Shown here: positions 15,874-23,044 of the stretch, one piece after another
Numbering within the stretch: the first letter of the stretch is position 1
How the letters are laid out: each line of letters starts with the position of its first letter
Source of the DNA: a virus
Strand: one strand, 5' to 3'
Virus record (IMG/VR): IMGVR_UViG_3300020578_000072
Coordinates: 1 to 61,722 of that record
DNA: 61,722 nt
Program-made: the position numbers and the translations under genes
Notes under the pieces: model-generated
Told to the model about the DNA's origin: nothing
Database searches by the model: none
What the model saw: only the letters and a program-made list of their open reading frames with translations

Positions 15874-16040
15874 ATTTTGCTATTAAAATTATCGTTTTCG
15901 TTTATTGTTTCATTTTTTCTAATTATTTCTCTAATTTGAAATTCTCTAGATATAGCAAATAGCTGATCTCTTGTGAGAATTCTTGGTGTCTTCTTAACTC
16001 TTGGTCCAAGATTAATTTTTTTCCAAAAAGATTCAAGCAT
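15855..16040 (-). CDS. Small basic protein, 61 residues
   Basis: Begins MLESFWKKINLGPRVKKTP, then a helix (DQLFAISREFQIREIIRK) and an Asn-rich end. AAGGAG lies just before the ATG within the end of the preceding operon segment. FWKKINLG is weakly reminiscent of the tag seen on other proteins. No family recognised. Confidence 0.5.
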   Translation of the reverse strand: MLESFWKKINLGPRVKKTPRILTRDQLFAISREFQIREIIRKNETINENDNFNSKIWKNKI

Positions 16041-16049
16041 TTTTGCTCC

Positions 16050-16538
16050 TTATGGCAAAATTTCTTCTTTAGATGTCTTTTCCATTTCCAAAACCTGGTT
16101 GTAAACAAAATCAATCTCTTCCTGAGTGGCTTTTCTTTTCATGTTATCAAAAGAAGTACAAGACAGCCATGTACTTCCTCTAATTACACCAAAGTTTCCA
16201 GTATATTCACATGTGTTTTTACTAATAGATTCAGCCATAGCAATAAGACCATTAACATAATCATCACCTCCACGAATGTAAAATCGTAAAGAACCATATT
16301 TTTCCTTAACTTGTTCTGCGACGACAGAGAGATTGCTTTGATCTTCTCCTGGTTTCGCAATTCTTTTTTTCCAGTCAACATATTTTTTTATTGACTTGCA
16401 AAGATTGTTAATCAAAAAATACCAACCGTCTCCACAGCAGATGCCCCAACACATAAGAGTATCTTTCATGTCCCCATCCCTATCCTGAAATATTTCAGGA
16501 TAATTTACGTAAAGACGATCTTGAAGTTCTTTTCTCAT
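16050..16538 (-). CDS. Conserved phage protein of unknown function (KEKYGSLRFY type)
   Basis: 162 residues with the features of a family I know only as hypothetical phage proteins: GWYFLINNLCKSI near residue 40, then QVKEKYGSLRFYI (about 82-94), then AMAESISKNTCEYTG. In relatives the last element is normally a Cys pair (TCExCG) followed by a second Cys pair, which suggests a zinc knob. Here the second Cys of the first pair is replaced (TCEYTG) and only one later Cys remains, so metal binding may be lost. A TTGACGATATA element lies 16 bases upstream of the start. Confidence 0.65.
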   Translation of the reverse strand: MRKELQDRLYVNYPEIFQDRDGDMKDTLMCWGICCGDGWYFLINNLCKSIKKYVDWKKRIAKPGEDQSNLSVVAEQVKEKYGSLRFYIRGGDDYVNGLIAMAESISKNTCEYTGNFGVIRGSTWLSCTSFDNMKRKATQEEIDFVYNQVLEMEKTSKEEILP

Positions 16539-16554
16539 GTGTTTTATCCCAGAC

Positions 16555-16565
16555 TATATCGTCAA
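16555..16565 (-). promoter_or_regulatory. Putative phage promoter element TTGACGATATA
   Basis: An exact copy of the recurrent 11-mer, 16 bases before the start of 16050-16538 and pointing at it. This is the head of the 14276-16538 gene run, a sensible promoter site. Confidence 0.55.
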
Positions 16566-16591
16566 GAACAAAACAGAATACCATTGCTGGT

Positions 16592-17293
16592 TCACAAATT
16601 AGACATTTTACTGTCCCATATTTTGAATATTTTATTTTTCAGTATATTTTTTATAAAATTTTCAAAAGACTTATCGCTAGAATTAATTTTTTCAATCTCA
16701 TTTATCAAATCATAAATTTTGTTTTCGTCTAAATTTTTTAATTCTTCCAAAACTTCTTCTAGACCTTTTTGTCCACCAAGTTTGAATTTATGATAACAAA
16801 TTAAGGCAAAATCAAACACAGGATATATCTGTATGTTTATCTTTTGTTTTTTATCTTTTTTGTTTTCATACCAAGGTGTCCTGTCAAACAAAGACAAAAG
16901 TTGAGGATTTTTTTCTCCGTTTTTATCAACGCAAAAATTTGGAATATTGGCCAGAGAAGGAAGAGCCTTGTTGTACTCTGCATGAGTTGGGAAGCATCTG
17001 TAAATATACATTACGATGTCTTCATTTTCTTTGCACTGAAAATACATCACTCTTGGCTTATTGAGATATGAAACTTCTAACTTGTGAAGATTTTTTGTCA
17101 GAGTAAATGAACCTACATTGTGAGGCCAGTTTTTAATAGAATCCATAATAGCTTGTTTTCTTGTTTTATCCATAGATTCCAAATCTTTGTTGGCTTTATG
17201 TGAAAAAAATATTCTAACAGGAAAATCTGCCGGATCCAAAGAATGAATCATTGTAGACTTTATCTGTGCAGTCTTATACCAATTGAAAAACAT
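16592..17293 (-). CDS. WYK-tagged protein with a RelE/ParE-like domain
   Basis: 233 residues. The tag is MFFNWYKTAQIKS. Residues about 25-110 fit a RelE/ParE toxin fold: a strand and two helices (VRIFFSHKANKDLESMDKT), then HKLEVSYLNKPRVMYFQC, then a strand with IVMYIYRCFPTHAEY. Many RelE-like proteins cleave mRNA at the ribosome and ParE-like ones target gyrase; which applies here is not visible. No adjacent antitoxin gene stands out. The C-terminal 120 residues are helical and unassigned. The start lacks a Shine-Dalgarno site (AATATAAATTAAT precedes ATG). Moderately sure of the fold. Confidence 0.6.
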   Translation of the reverse strand: MFFNWYKTAQIKSTMIHSLDPADFPVRIFFSHKANKDLESMDKTRKQAIMDSIKNWPHNVGSFTLTKNLHKLEVSYLNKPRVMYFQCKENEDIVMYIYRCFPTHAEYNKALPSLANIPNFCVDKNGEKNPQLLSLFDRTPWYENKKDKKQKINIQIYPVFDFALICYHKFKLGGQKGLEEVLEELKNLDENKIYDLINEIEKINSSDKSFENFIKNILKNKIFKIWDSKMSNL

Positions 17294-17326
17294 ATTAATT
17301 TATATTATGAAAAAAAAGTCAAACCT

Positions 17327-17632
17327 TTATTGAATATCATCAAAAATAATACCATCAAAAGAATTTGTAATAAAAAAATTCTTAAGTCCTGCAATGGAAA
17401 TCTCTTCAATAATGCGCTTTCTTTTTTCAGAACCACAACATCTAAAATGAAGATGCGAATAATTATCGTCGGAAACAAAAGATTTCATGCAGTTTCTTCT
17501 ACTATGATGTATTTTTTTAACAATAGATTCAAGTTCACTTGATCTTTCAAGTGAAACCGATACACGGAAGGCAAAAATATTAAAGGGAAGCTTCTTGCCC
17601 ACTTCATAAGTTGATCCTTTTGGATTTGGCAT
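17327..17632 (-). CDS. Unknown protein, 101 residues
   Basis: Begins MPNPKGSTYEVGKKLPFNIF. The pattern of strands and a helix (RVSVSLERSSELESIVKKI) followed by HLHFRCCGSEKRKRIIEEIS suggests a small alpha/beta fold with a Cys pair. It is first in its direction after the divergent plus-strand lysis genes. No family recognised. Confidence 0.6.
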   Translation of the reverse strand: MPNPKGSTYEVGKKLPFNIFAFRVSVSLERSSELESIVKKIHHSRRNCMKSFVSDDNYSHLHFRCCGSEKRKRIIEEISIAGLKNFFITNSFDGIIFDDIQ

Positions 17633-17773
17633 ATCCGTATTGTATGCTCAAAAACGCCAAAAACAAGCCAGTATTGTTAAAAAAATATTAAAAACATGAT
17701 TATTTTTATAAAAAGGTATTTCATGTCTTTAAGATTAATTAAATTAAGGTCCAAAAGACAAAGCGAGGTTACA

Positions 17774-18211
17774 ATGATACCAACAGAACTAATTAGCATG
17801 ATCGGTGGAGGAGTGACTGGGTTTCTTTTTAAGTACATGGCTCAAAAAAGCCAAGACCAAAAAGAAATGTTTCAGCAACTCATACAGGCAAACAAACAGA
17901 CCACTGACAATCAAGACAAAGCTGTACAAAGAGTTTCTATAGATTCAGGAAGAACAGTTAGACAGGTAATTGTTTTAACTGTTTTGTTTGGTGCTTTTGC
18001 TGCACCATTTATACTTCCATTCTTTGGAGTACCAACTTTTATAGAAGTAGATGTGAAAAATCCAGAGGGAATTTTTGGATTAATACCAGAGACTAGCAAG
18101 AAAGCTTTCGTTGAAATTAACGGATTTTTCTGGGCATCTGAAAACAGACAAATACTACTCAGTATAGTAGGCTTCTACTTCGGAACAGCAGCAGCCAGCA
18201 ACAAGTCATAA
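17774..18211 (+). CDS. Probable holin (three transmembrane segments)
   Basis: 145 residues from the ATG at 17774, which has GAGGTT upstream. It starts MIPTELISMIGGGVTGFLF, a beginning typical of three-segment holins of marine phages and gene transfer agents. Membrane segments lie at about 5-20, 66-87 (VIVLTVLFGAFAAPFILPFF) and 128-142. A charged linker between segments one and two (QKSQDQKEMFQQLIQANK) is cytoplasmic or periplasmic. Holins permeabilise the inner membrane to time lysis. The next gene is a lipoprotein and a muramidase lies nearby on the other strand, which supports the call. Confidence 0.65.
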   Translation: MIPTELISMIGGGVTGFLFKYMAQKSQDQKEMFQQLIQANKQTTDNQDKAVQRVSIDSGRTVRQVIVLTVLFGAFAAPFILPFFGVPTFIEVDVKNPEGIFGLIPETSKKAFVEINGFFWASENRQILLSIVGFYFGTAAASNKS

Positions 18212-18224
18212 TGAGGAGCGAAAA

Positions 18225-18545
18225 ATGAAAGCAAAATTATTTATAATGTCCCTTCTACTTATTGCTGGATGCAATACTACCGAGCCAATAATAGTTCCGG
18301 ACAATACTAGCGACAATGTTGTAATGCTACAATTAAAGGACCACATATCTCAACCTGGACCAATGCAGCCATCATACGGATGGGTAATATGGTATATTCC
18401 AATTGCCATCATAGCAATGATGGCAGCCTGGAGGCATCTGGTGAAAAAACCAGCTGAATGCGAAGAGGACAAAGATGATGATGGTTACGATGACGACGGA
18501 ACGCTAGAGCCTCAAAAACCAAAAAAAGAAACACCAAATAATTGA
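18225..18545 (+). CDS. Lipoprotein with a transmembrane segment, possible spanin
   Basis: 106 residues. A type-II signal peptide ends in LLIAGC (Cys near 16), so the mature N-terminus would be lipid-modified. A second hydrophobic segment lies at about 52-68 (WVIWYIPIAIIAMMAAW), followed by an acidic tail (CEEDKDDDGYDDDG). An N-terminal lipid plus a membrane helix is the layout of a one-protein spanin, which links outer and inner membranes. The stretch between is short for that job, so the call is tentative. GGAG precedes the ATG; the gene follows the holin by 13 bases and is closed by a terminator. Confidence 0.55.
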   Translation: MKAKLFIMSLLLIAGCNTTEPIIVPDNTSDNVVMLQLKDHISQPGPMQPSYGWVIWYIPIAIIAMMAAWRHLVKKPAECEEDKDDDGYDDDGTLEPQKPKKETPNN

Positions 18546-18552
18546 CAAATAA

Positions 18553-18583
18553 AAAAGACCGGATAAACCGGTCTTTTTTATTA
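18553..18583 (+). terminator. Rho-independent terminator after the lysis genes
   Basis: AAAAGACCGG, loop ATAAA, CCGGTCTTTT and further T. The flanking A run makes it work on the minus strand too, so it can also end transcripts coming from 18581-18694. Confidence 0.9.
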
Positions 18584-18694
18584 TTTTTTTTGCTTCCTCT
18601 TCATATCCATTACTCTTCTTGATTTTTTTATCATAGCTTCGTATTTTTTGTGTCTCTTTGTTTTAGAATTAAAACCCTTGCTTGTGCTTGCCAT
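18581..18694 (-). CDS. Small basic protein, 37 residues
   Basis: Reads MASTSKGFNSKTKRHKKYEA then a lysine/arginine-rich helix to MKRKQKK. AAAGGAG stands at ideal distance before the ATG, which is why I accept so short a frame. It resembles the basic mini-protein at 57959-58120 in composition and could bind RNA or ribosomes. Its stop overlaps the terminator shared with the plus-strand lysis genes. Confidence 0.6.
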   Translation of the reverse strand: MASTSKGFNSKTKRHKKYEAMIKKSRRVMDMKRKQKK

Positions 18695-18829
18695 ATTTTT
18701 CTCCTTTAAAAACCAAATATTTATCGGTTTTATTTTCTTGATCTAGATTTTTTTTAAATGACATAGCACACACTTGCATGGCAAAATATATTTACTTAAA
18801 TGGAGGATCTATTGCTATATTTTTATAAG

Positions 18830-19072
18830 TTATTCAAAATTTTCTTTTTTAACTTCTGTTATTTTTTCAGATACTATATTTTCTATTACCTGAAAAGCAA
18901 TAACATCTCCGTAAGTGTCTTCGGGATTTTTTTCTGCTCTTGATTTTGCGTTCAAAAATTCTTTTTCGGTAAGGAGCAACTTGGTAACGCAGTTAGAATC
19001 GTTCAAATAAGGCACATATATGTATTTTTCAGACTGCCTGCCTCTTCTATTTTTATTTGGTCTTGCCTGCAT
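18830..19072 (-). CDS. Unknown protein, 80 residues
   Basis: The start at 19072 (MQARPNKNRRGRQSEKYIYV) is preceded by GGAGGT, better than the ATG three codons earlier. A basic head is followed by an alpha/beta body (TKLLLTEKEFLNAKSRAEK, DVIAFQVIENIVSEKI). It overlaps the end of the endolysin gene by 20 bases, so it is probably translated with it. No family recognised. Confidence 0.6.
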   Translation of the reverse strand: MQARPNKNRRGRQSEKYIYVPYLNDSNCVTKLLLTEKEFLNAKSRAEKNPEDTYGDVIAFQVIENIVSEKITEVKKENFE

Positions 19073-19835
19073 TCTGTACACCTCCAGAACTAGATAAAGA
19101 TGACCTTAAATTTTTTAATATTTCTTTTATTTTATCTACTCTTTCTTTACCACCAGATGCCTTATTGCCAGCACTGTCTCCATCATAGTAACCTTTTCCT
19201 GAAGTTGTGGGTAGAGAAGCGAATTCTTTAGCCAAATCGTTCACTGCGGCATCAATATCGTCGCTTTTGCCTTCAATATAAGACATCAGAGAGGGTCTCT
19301 TGTACAGCAAATACATGAATAGCTTTTCTTGGTTTTGAGGACTAAATACATCGCTTTCTTTTAGTCCTATTTTTTTATTATTTATGGCTTCTTTTAAGGT
19401 AGCAGGTATCATCTGATATTTTCCCACAGCGAACATTTTTCGATTTGCCTGCATTTGCATAATTTGACCAATTGTAAGTTTAGTTATGTCTATTTGGGGG
19501 ACAGTTGTGTCTCCAGCTTTGCCCCTGTTATAAGCACCATAGTTACCCTCTGTTCTTGATATTTCTTTTTTAAGAGCCTCAAGGACCCCAGATTGAGAAA
19601 CAATTGGGGTTTTCTGAACGGGCTTTGATATCTCTTCCAAATTGACGGAAGGTATTTTTAGTATTTGACCAGGTTTAATTATGCTGGGATCTTTAATGTT
19701 GTTTAAAGCCTGTATCTCTGGCCACCTGTTAACATTATTTAATAATTTTTTAGAAATACCAGATAGAGTATCTCCCTTTTGAACAACATATGTTATTTCA
19801 GATTGTTGTGATTGAGATATTTTAAACCAATTCAT
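19053..19835 (-). CDS. Endolysin: tag, LysM domain, lysozyme-like muramidase domain
   Basis: 260 residues from the ATG at 19835 (MNWFKISQSQQS). After the tag, residues about 13-62 form a LysM peptidoglycan-binding domain (YVVQKGDTLSGISKKLL, then IIKPGQILKIP). Residues about 85-240 form a lysozyme-like domain: SRTEGNYGAYNRGKAGD with a likely catalytic Glu, and MFAVGKYQMIPATLKEAI, the pattern of phage muramidases of the lysozyme superfamily. It would cut the glycan backbone during lysis or entry. No signal peptide, so release depends on a holin such as 17774-18211. The shared tag with structural-type proteins leaves open that it is virion-borne. No Shine-Dalgarno site. Confidence 0.8.
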   Translation of the reverse strand: MNWFKISQSQQSEITYVVQKGDTLSGISKKLLNNVNRWPEIQALNNIKDPSIIKPGQILKIPSVNLEEISKPVQKTPIVSQSGVLEALKKEISRTEGNYGAYNRGKAGDTTVPQIDITKLTIGQIMQMQANRKMFAVGKYQMIPATLKEAINNKKIGLKESDVFSPQNQEKLFMYLLYKRPSLMSYIEGKSDDIDAAVNDLAKEFASLPTTSGKGYYDGDSAGNKASGGKERVDKIKEILKNLRSSLSSSGGVQNAGKTK

Positions 19836-19953
19836 ACTATATTTATCTACCAATATTATTTTATATATCCTTAATAAATAAAGATTTATATTATTCACAA
19901 TTTTAAAAGGGGAAAGTCATCATGCCGAGAAATATGTAGTTGGAGGGTGATGA

Positions 19954-20433
19954 ATGGCAAAAGTAAACTACAGATTAACCAGTAAAGAATCAATAAAAAA
20001 ATTCGTAAATCATATAAGAGATCACTGCTCCGAATATGGAGTAACGGTGACATTTACTTCAGGAAAAAAATTAAATGCTAATGATGGAGAGAGATGCTTT
20101 GGATATTTTTGGGAACCATGGAGAAAAAAAACAAAGGGAAGCGGCTACAGTTTTAGAGATGGAGAAATAAAAGTAGCAAAAGGATCAGGAGAAACTGTAT
20201 GGGTGCACACACTAGCACACGAATACGCTCATTTCCTTCAATGGTTAAAAAGAAGAAAATTTTGGTTACATGCATCGGAATATCAGCACGAAAAAGCAGC
20301 TGAATATACAGCAGTAAGATTACTTAAAAAACATAATGTCGAAGTTGACCTAAGAACAATAAAAGCTTCAAGCAGAAAATACATGAATCAATACTATGGT
20401 GAACAACAGCATAAAAAAATGGCTAAAAATTAA
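19954..20433 (+). CDS. Zinc-metallopeptidase-like protein (HEYAH)
   Basis: 159 residues. VHTLAHEYAHFLQWLK near 88-103 holds the HExxH zinc site, and the following HEKAAEYTAVRLLKKH gives a likely third ligand Glu one helix later. This is the layout of many small gluzincin-like peptidases (ImmA/IrrE- or SprT-like) found in phages. Targets are unknown; such proteins may cleave repressors or host regulators. GGAGGG before the ATG is a strong ribosome site. The next plus-strand gene follows after 70 bases. Confidence 0.7.
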   Translation: MAKVNYRLTSKESIKKFVNHIRDHCSEYGVTVTFTSGKKLNANDGERCFGYFWEPWRKKTKGSGYSFRDGEIKVAKGSGETVWVHTLAHEYAHFLQWLKRRKFWLHASEYQHEKAAEYTAVRLLKKHNVEVDLRTIKASSRKYMNQYYGEQQHKKMAKN

Positions 20434-20502
20434 AAAATTTTATTTGACTAGGAAGATATACAATATAAAGTTGCTGATGTCAAAAATCTGGAGACTACCA
20501 AC

Positions 20503-20721
20503 ATGACCATGCCACATGAAGAGTATAACAGCATAAACTCGGCAAGAAGATTTCTTTATGATCTTATGGACCCAAAGAAATCTCCTAGAGTTCCAAAGAA
20601 AATACGCCTAGAAGCTAGGCGCATTGTTAAGCACTTTCCAACAGTTTTTTCCGCAAATCAAAAATATGAAAAAGATTTGAAAAAATGGGGAATAAAACCC
20701 AATAGTTACGACTCTATTTAA
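20503..20721 (+). CDS. BPSL0761-like small protein
   Basis: 72 residues reading MTMPHEEYNSINSARRFLYD, then PRVPKKIRLEARRIVKHFP. The order acidic-Arg helix, Leu-Asp, Pro-x-VP, then Arg/Ala helix ending HFP matches a small bacterial family annotated BPSL0761, of unknown function. GGAGA precedes the start. Its end overlaps the convergent gene 20714-21070 by eight bases. Confidence 0.55.
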   Translation: MTMPHEEYNSINSARRFLYDLMDPKKSPRVPKKIRLEARRIVKHFPTVFSANQKYEKDLKKWGIKPNSYDSI

Positions 20722-21070
20722 GCTCAAGAAGATATCTAGTTTTTCTCATAGCAGCAATCATTTCATCCAGTATGTTCTTCAATTCTGTATCTTCTTCTGA
20801 TACAGAATTATATATCTGTTTAAGAACTGATATGCCTTCTTCTATGCATTTTTTAGGATTGCATTTTTCTATGTTTTCCATAGAAATACTAAAATTATTT
20901 TTAGCTTTACTTATTCCATATTGCCCACTTCTGACCTCTACAAAATTATCAATAAGGTCATCCATGTCCCCGTAAAGATTTCCAAGAGCTTTATGCTCTG
21001 CATAAGAAGATGTCTGCCAGTGAAGTATCTTTATTTGATTGTGTATTTGTAACAATTGTGTAATATACAT
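20714..21070 (-). CDS. DUF5856-type protein (ferritin/Dps-like helical bundle)
   Basis: 118 residues. The opening LLQIHNQIKILHWQTSSYAEHKALG is typical of DUF5856 proteins, followed by DMDDLIDNFVEVRSGQYG. The family is common in large phages and giant viruses and resembles the four-helix Dps/ferritin bundle, with the His/Asp/Glu positions (H17, D37, E44 region) where ferritin-like proteins hold metal. Whether this one binds iron is unknown. Same strand as 21089-21899, separated by a short gap. Confidence 0.7.
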   Translation of the reverse strand: MYITQLLQIHNQIKILHWQTSSYAEHKALGNLYGDMDDLIDNFVEVRSGQYGISKAKNNFSISMENIEKCNPKKCIEEGISVLKQIYNSVSEEDTELKNILDEMIAAMRKTRYLLELK

Positions 21071-21088
21071 TGTATAAATAATTACGAA

Positions 21089-21259
21089 TTAAGATAACTG
21101 GTATCCTGCAGCCAAAATACCAATATATAATAAAAACAATATCCCAACAAAATACATAAATAGTATAAAATATTTTAAAATTTTACTACCATCAAAGCTG
21201 CGCTTTTCTTCATAATAAAAATTATAAAAATCATCGTCATCAAAATCTTCATAGTTCAT
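21089..21259 (-). CDS. Small membrane protein, 56 residues
   Basis: An acidic, Tyr/Phe-rich head (MNYEDFDDDDFYNFYYEEK) is followed by one long membrane helix at about 29-52 (KYFILFMYFVGILFLLYIGI). The start overlaps the end of 21249-21899 by 11 bases. Acidic cytoplasmic heads of this kind occur in small phage inhibitors, but no function can be assigned. Confidence 0.6.
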   Translation of the reverse strand: MNYEDFDDDDFYNFYYEEKRSFDGSKILKYFILFMYFVGILFLLYIGILAAGYQLS

Positions 21260-21899
21260 GATCATTACCGTCCTTATTTATATGAAATATATCTCTCACA
21301 CCCCTACATATTTCGTCTGAAACTTTTATTTTGCGCAAAAATGCAGCGCTCAGACCATATCTCTTTCCCTCACGATTTGCAATTTTACAAAATATTTTCT
21401 TAGCTTTTTCTTGATCTCCAATTTTATAAAAAGCATTTGCTTTCCAATAAAGTGATGAGTCTAAAAATTTTAAATACCTCTTATCATATGGGAAAAGCTT
21501 CAATGAAATATCATAAGAAGTATCATATCCAAGAATCCACTTATTTCTATATTCACTCATACCAAGATGAAAATCAAAATCAAACCATCTGTGAGCGATA
21601 GTCTCAGAGCTAATTACACGAGCCCACGGACTACCATAATACATGCAAGCATCATGTATCTTTTCTATCTTTATAAATCTATCTTCCCATAATGATGGTT
21701 TAGCAAATTTGCCATCCTTGTCAGCATCCAATGCATTTCTATAAAGAGCACAATAAGGCTCAAATCTTTTTAATTTGGGATTGCTTAGCCATGTTACTAT
21801 GTCCATAATATATGAATCAACGTCAAATCTTTCATTTTTAATTAGATTGACAAATTTTTGAAGATGTAATTTCCATTCTTCTGATTCATAAACTGACAT
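21249..21899 (-). CDS. Unknown protein with a TPR-like C-terminus
   Basis: 216 residues from the ATG at 21899, which has GGAGGT at ideal distance; the open frame continues upstream only because it runs into the tRNA-Ser gene. Residues about 164-186 (SLYWKANAFYKIGDQEKAKK) match one tetratricopeptide unit. The rest is aromatic-rich and helical (ETIAHRWFDFDFHLGMSEYR). Probably a protein-interaction module. It follows the tRNA genes on the same strand. No family recognised. Confidence 0.65.
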   Translation of the reverse strand: MSVYESEEWKLHLQKFVNLIKNERFDVDSYIMDIVTWLSNPKLKRFEPYCALYRNALDADKDGKFAKPSLWEDRFIKIEKIHDACMYYGSPWARVISSETIAHRWFDFDFHLGMSEYRNKWILGYDTSYDISLKLFPYDKRYLKFLDSSLYWKANAFYKIGDQEKAKKIFCKIANREGKRYGLSAAFLRKIKVSDEICRGVRDIFHINKDGNDHEL

Positions 21900-21917
21900 A
21901 TCAAACCTCCAATAAAC

Positions 21918-22003
21918 GGACAAGGTGGGATTCGAACCCACGTTACGGTTTCCCGTAAACAGCATTTCCAATGCTGCTCCTTCAACCACTCGGACACCTG
22001 TCC
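21918..22003 (-). tRNA. tRNA-Ser (anticodon GGA)
   Basis: 86 bases, class II with a long variable arm. The anticodon loop is TTGGAAA between CAGCA and TGCTG, giving GGA, which reads TCC and TCT. Acceptor GGACAGG pairs with CTTGTCC with one wobble; the T arm carries TTCGAAT. CCA is not encoded. Confidence 0.9.
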
Positions 22004-22009
22004 ATTAAC

Positions 22010-22098
22010 GGATAGAGAGGGATTCGAACCCCCGGTAAGCTTCTGGAGCCTACGGCGGTTTAGTAAACCGCAGCCTTAAACCACTCGGCCATCTATCC
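22010..22098 (-). tRNA. tRNA-Ser with unusual anticodon ACT
   Basis: 89 bases, class II, long variable arm, acceptor GGATAGA/TCTATCC. The anticodon arm is GCGGT-TTACTAA-ACCGC, so the anticodon reads ACT (codon AGT). Bacterial AGY-reading serine tRNAs normally have GCT; A34 is very rare. The fold is otherwise clean, so this is probably not a pseudogene. Confidence 0.85.
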
Positions 22099-22101
22099 TT
22101 T

Positions 22102-22554
22102 TTAACTGTTTACAATCTTATGTTTCTCAAGCGAATTTATCTTGTCAAGAAGCTCATTAATTTTAAGTGTTTTTGTTGCACGCTCAAGCCTCAATTCAAT
22201 ATCTATGCTTTTCATGCTTTTTTCAAGATACTCAATTCTTTTTTTCAATGACTTATTCTCTTCTATTACATCTTTTCCTATTTCTCTTATCAAATGATCA
22301 CAAGACTTATCGACAGAACCGTCACATGACAAAAATATTCTACATTTATCTTCGTCAAATTTTGGTTTTATTGAAAAAGAATACTGATTTGTATTTGCAG
22401 AATCAGCAAGAACCATATCTATCTGTTGATCTGAAACAAAATGCATATGAAGAAAGCATCCGTCACCGATTATCTCCTCTACATCGTTGACGGATGCTCC
22501 TTCACATGCATCCTCAGATCTTATCGTAAGACCTTCAGAAATGATTTCTTCCAT
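22102..22554 (-). CDS. Unknown protein with a C-terminal coiled coil
   Basis: 150 residues. The first 85 form an acidic mixed fold with five Cys (SEDACEGASVNDVEEIIGDG). From about 95 a helical heptad region runs to the end (EENKSLKKRIEYLEKSMKSI, KINELLDKINSLEKHK), so it probably dimerises. It lies four bases from the tRNA-Ser(ACT) gene and three bases from 22558-22923, in one transcript with the tRNAs. Confidence 0.65.
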   Translation of the reverse strand: MEEIISEGLTIRSEDACEGASVNDVEEIIGDGCFLHMHFVSDQQIDMVLADSANTNQYSFSIKPKFDEDKCRIFLSCDGSVDKSCDHLIREIGKDVIEENKSLKKRIEYLEKSMKSIDIELRLERATKTLKINELLDKINSLEKHKIVNS

Positions 22555-22557
22555 TTT

Positions 22558-22923
22558 TCAGAAATCTGCCTTGCTTGTGATAGTAACTTTCTCTCTAGTC
22601 TCCATGCATTTACTGCCTGAGCACTTTTCGTACTTATCTTCAAGATCCCATAACCTATTAATTACTTCGGAATGATCTCTGTGATTGGAATCCTTGACAC
22701 TATCCATTGAAACCTTCCAAGCGTGAGCCATAGAAAGAAAATAGGCAAGTCCAAAAATAGTTAAAAATACCTCAGCATTACCAGTTGAAAACCAAGCAAC
22801 AAGCGAAATAACCGCAAGACCAACAGACAGCTCAATATAATTTAAAGATCTAAACATTTTTATTCTCCTTGGCCTTATGGCCGTTAAAAGATCCCAATTG
22901 TAAAGTTTAATTCTATCACTCAT
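22558..22923 (-). CDS. Small membrane protein, two segments
   Basis: 121 residues from the ATG at 22923 (GAGGA upstream); an internal ATG at 22857 also has a strong AAGGAGA, so a 99-residue form is possible. Two hydrophobic segments, about 33-46 (VGLAVISLVAWFS) and 51-68 (EVFLTIFGLAYFLSMAHAW), are followed by a charged helix and a Cys pair (CSGSKC). A GCCGATATA element lies about 30 bases upstream. Function unknown. Confidence 0.6.
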   Translation of the reverse strand: MSDRIKLYNWDLLTAIRPRRIKMFRSLNYIELSVGLAVISLVAWFSTGNAEVFLTIFGLAYFLSMAHAWKVSMDSVKDSNHRDHSEVINRLWDLEDKYEKCSGSKCMETREKVTITSKADF

Positions 22924-22950
22924 ATTGTCCTCAACACGTTATACACCAAT

Positions 22951-22960
22951 CTATATCGGC
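22951..22960 (-). promoter_or_regulatory. Putative promoter element (GCCGATATAG variant)
   Basis: A minus-strand GCCGATATAG, 28 bases before the start of 22558-22923, sits between that gene and the tRNA cluster. It differs by one base from the GACGATATA core. Confidence 0.45.
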
Positions 22961-22967
22961 ATTTTAG

Positions 22968-23040
22968 TAGCACTGGTCGGACTCGAACCGACACTATTTT
23001 GATTTTGAATCAAACGCCTCTGCCATTGGGCTACAGTGCC
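22968..23040 (-). tRNA. tRNA with anticodon CAA on a short (class I) body
   Basis: 73 bases. Acceptor GGCACTG/CAGTGCT, anticodon arm TTTGA-TTCAAAA-TCAAA, variable loop of five bases, T arm GTCGG-TTCGAGT-CCGAC. The anticodon CAA reads TTG (Leu), but leucine tRNAs normally have a long variable arm. The identity is therefore uncertain. Confidence 0.75.
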
Positions 23041-23044
23041 AAAA

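Noticed and set aside
18669-18779. 36-codon frame upstream of 18581-18694
   Set aside because: No Shine-Dalgarno site, and it overlaps in another frame a mini-gene that does have a strong one.
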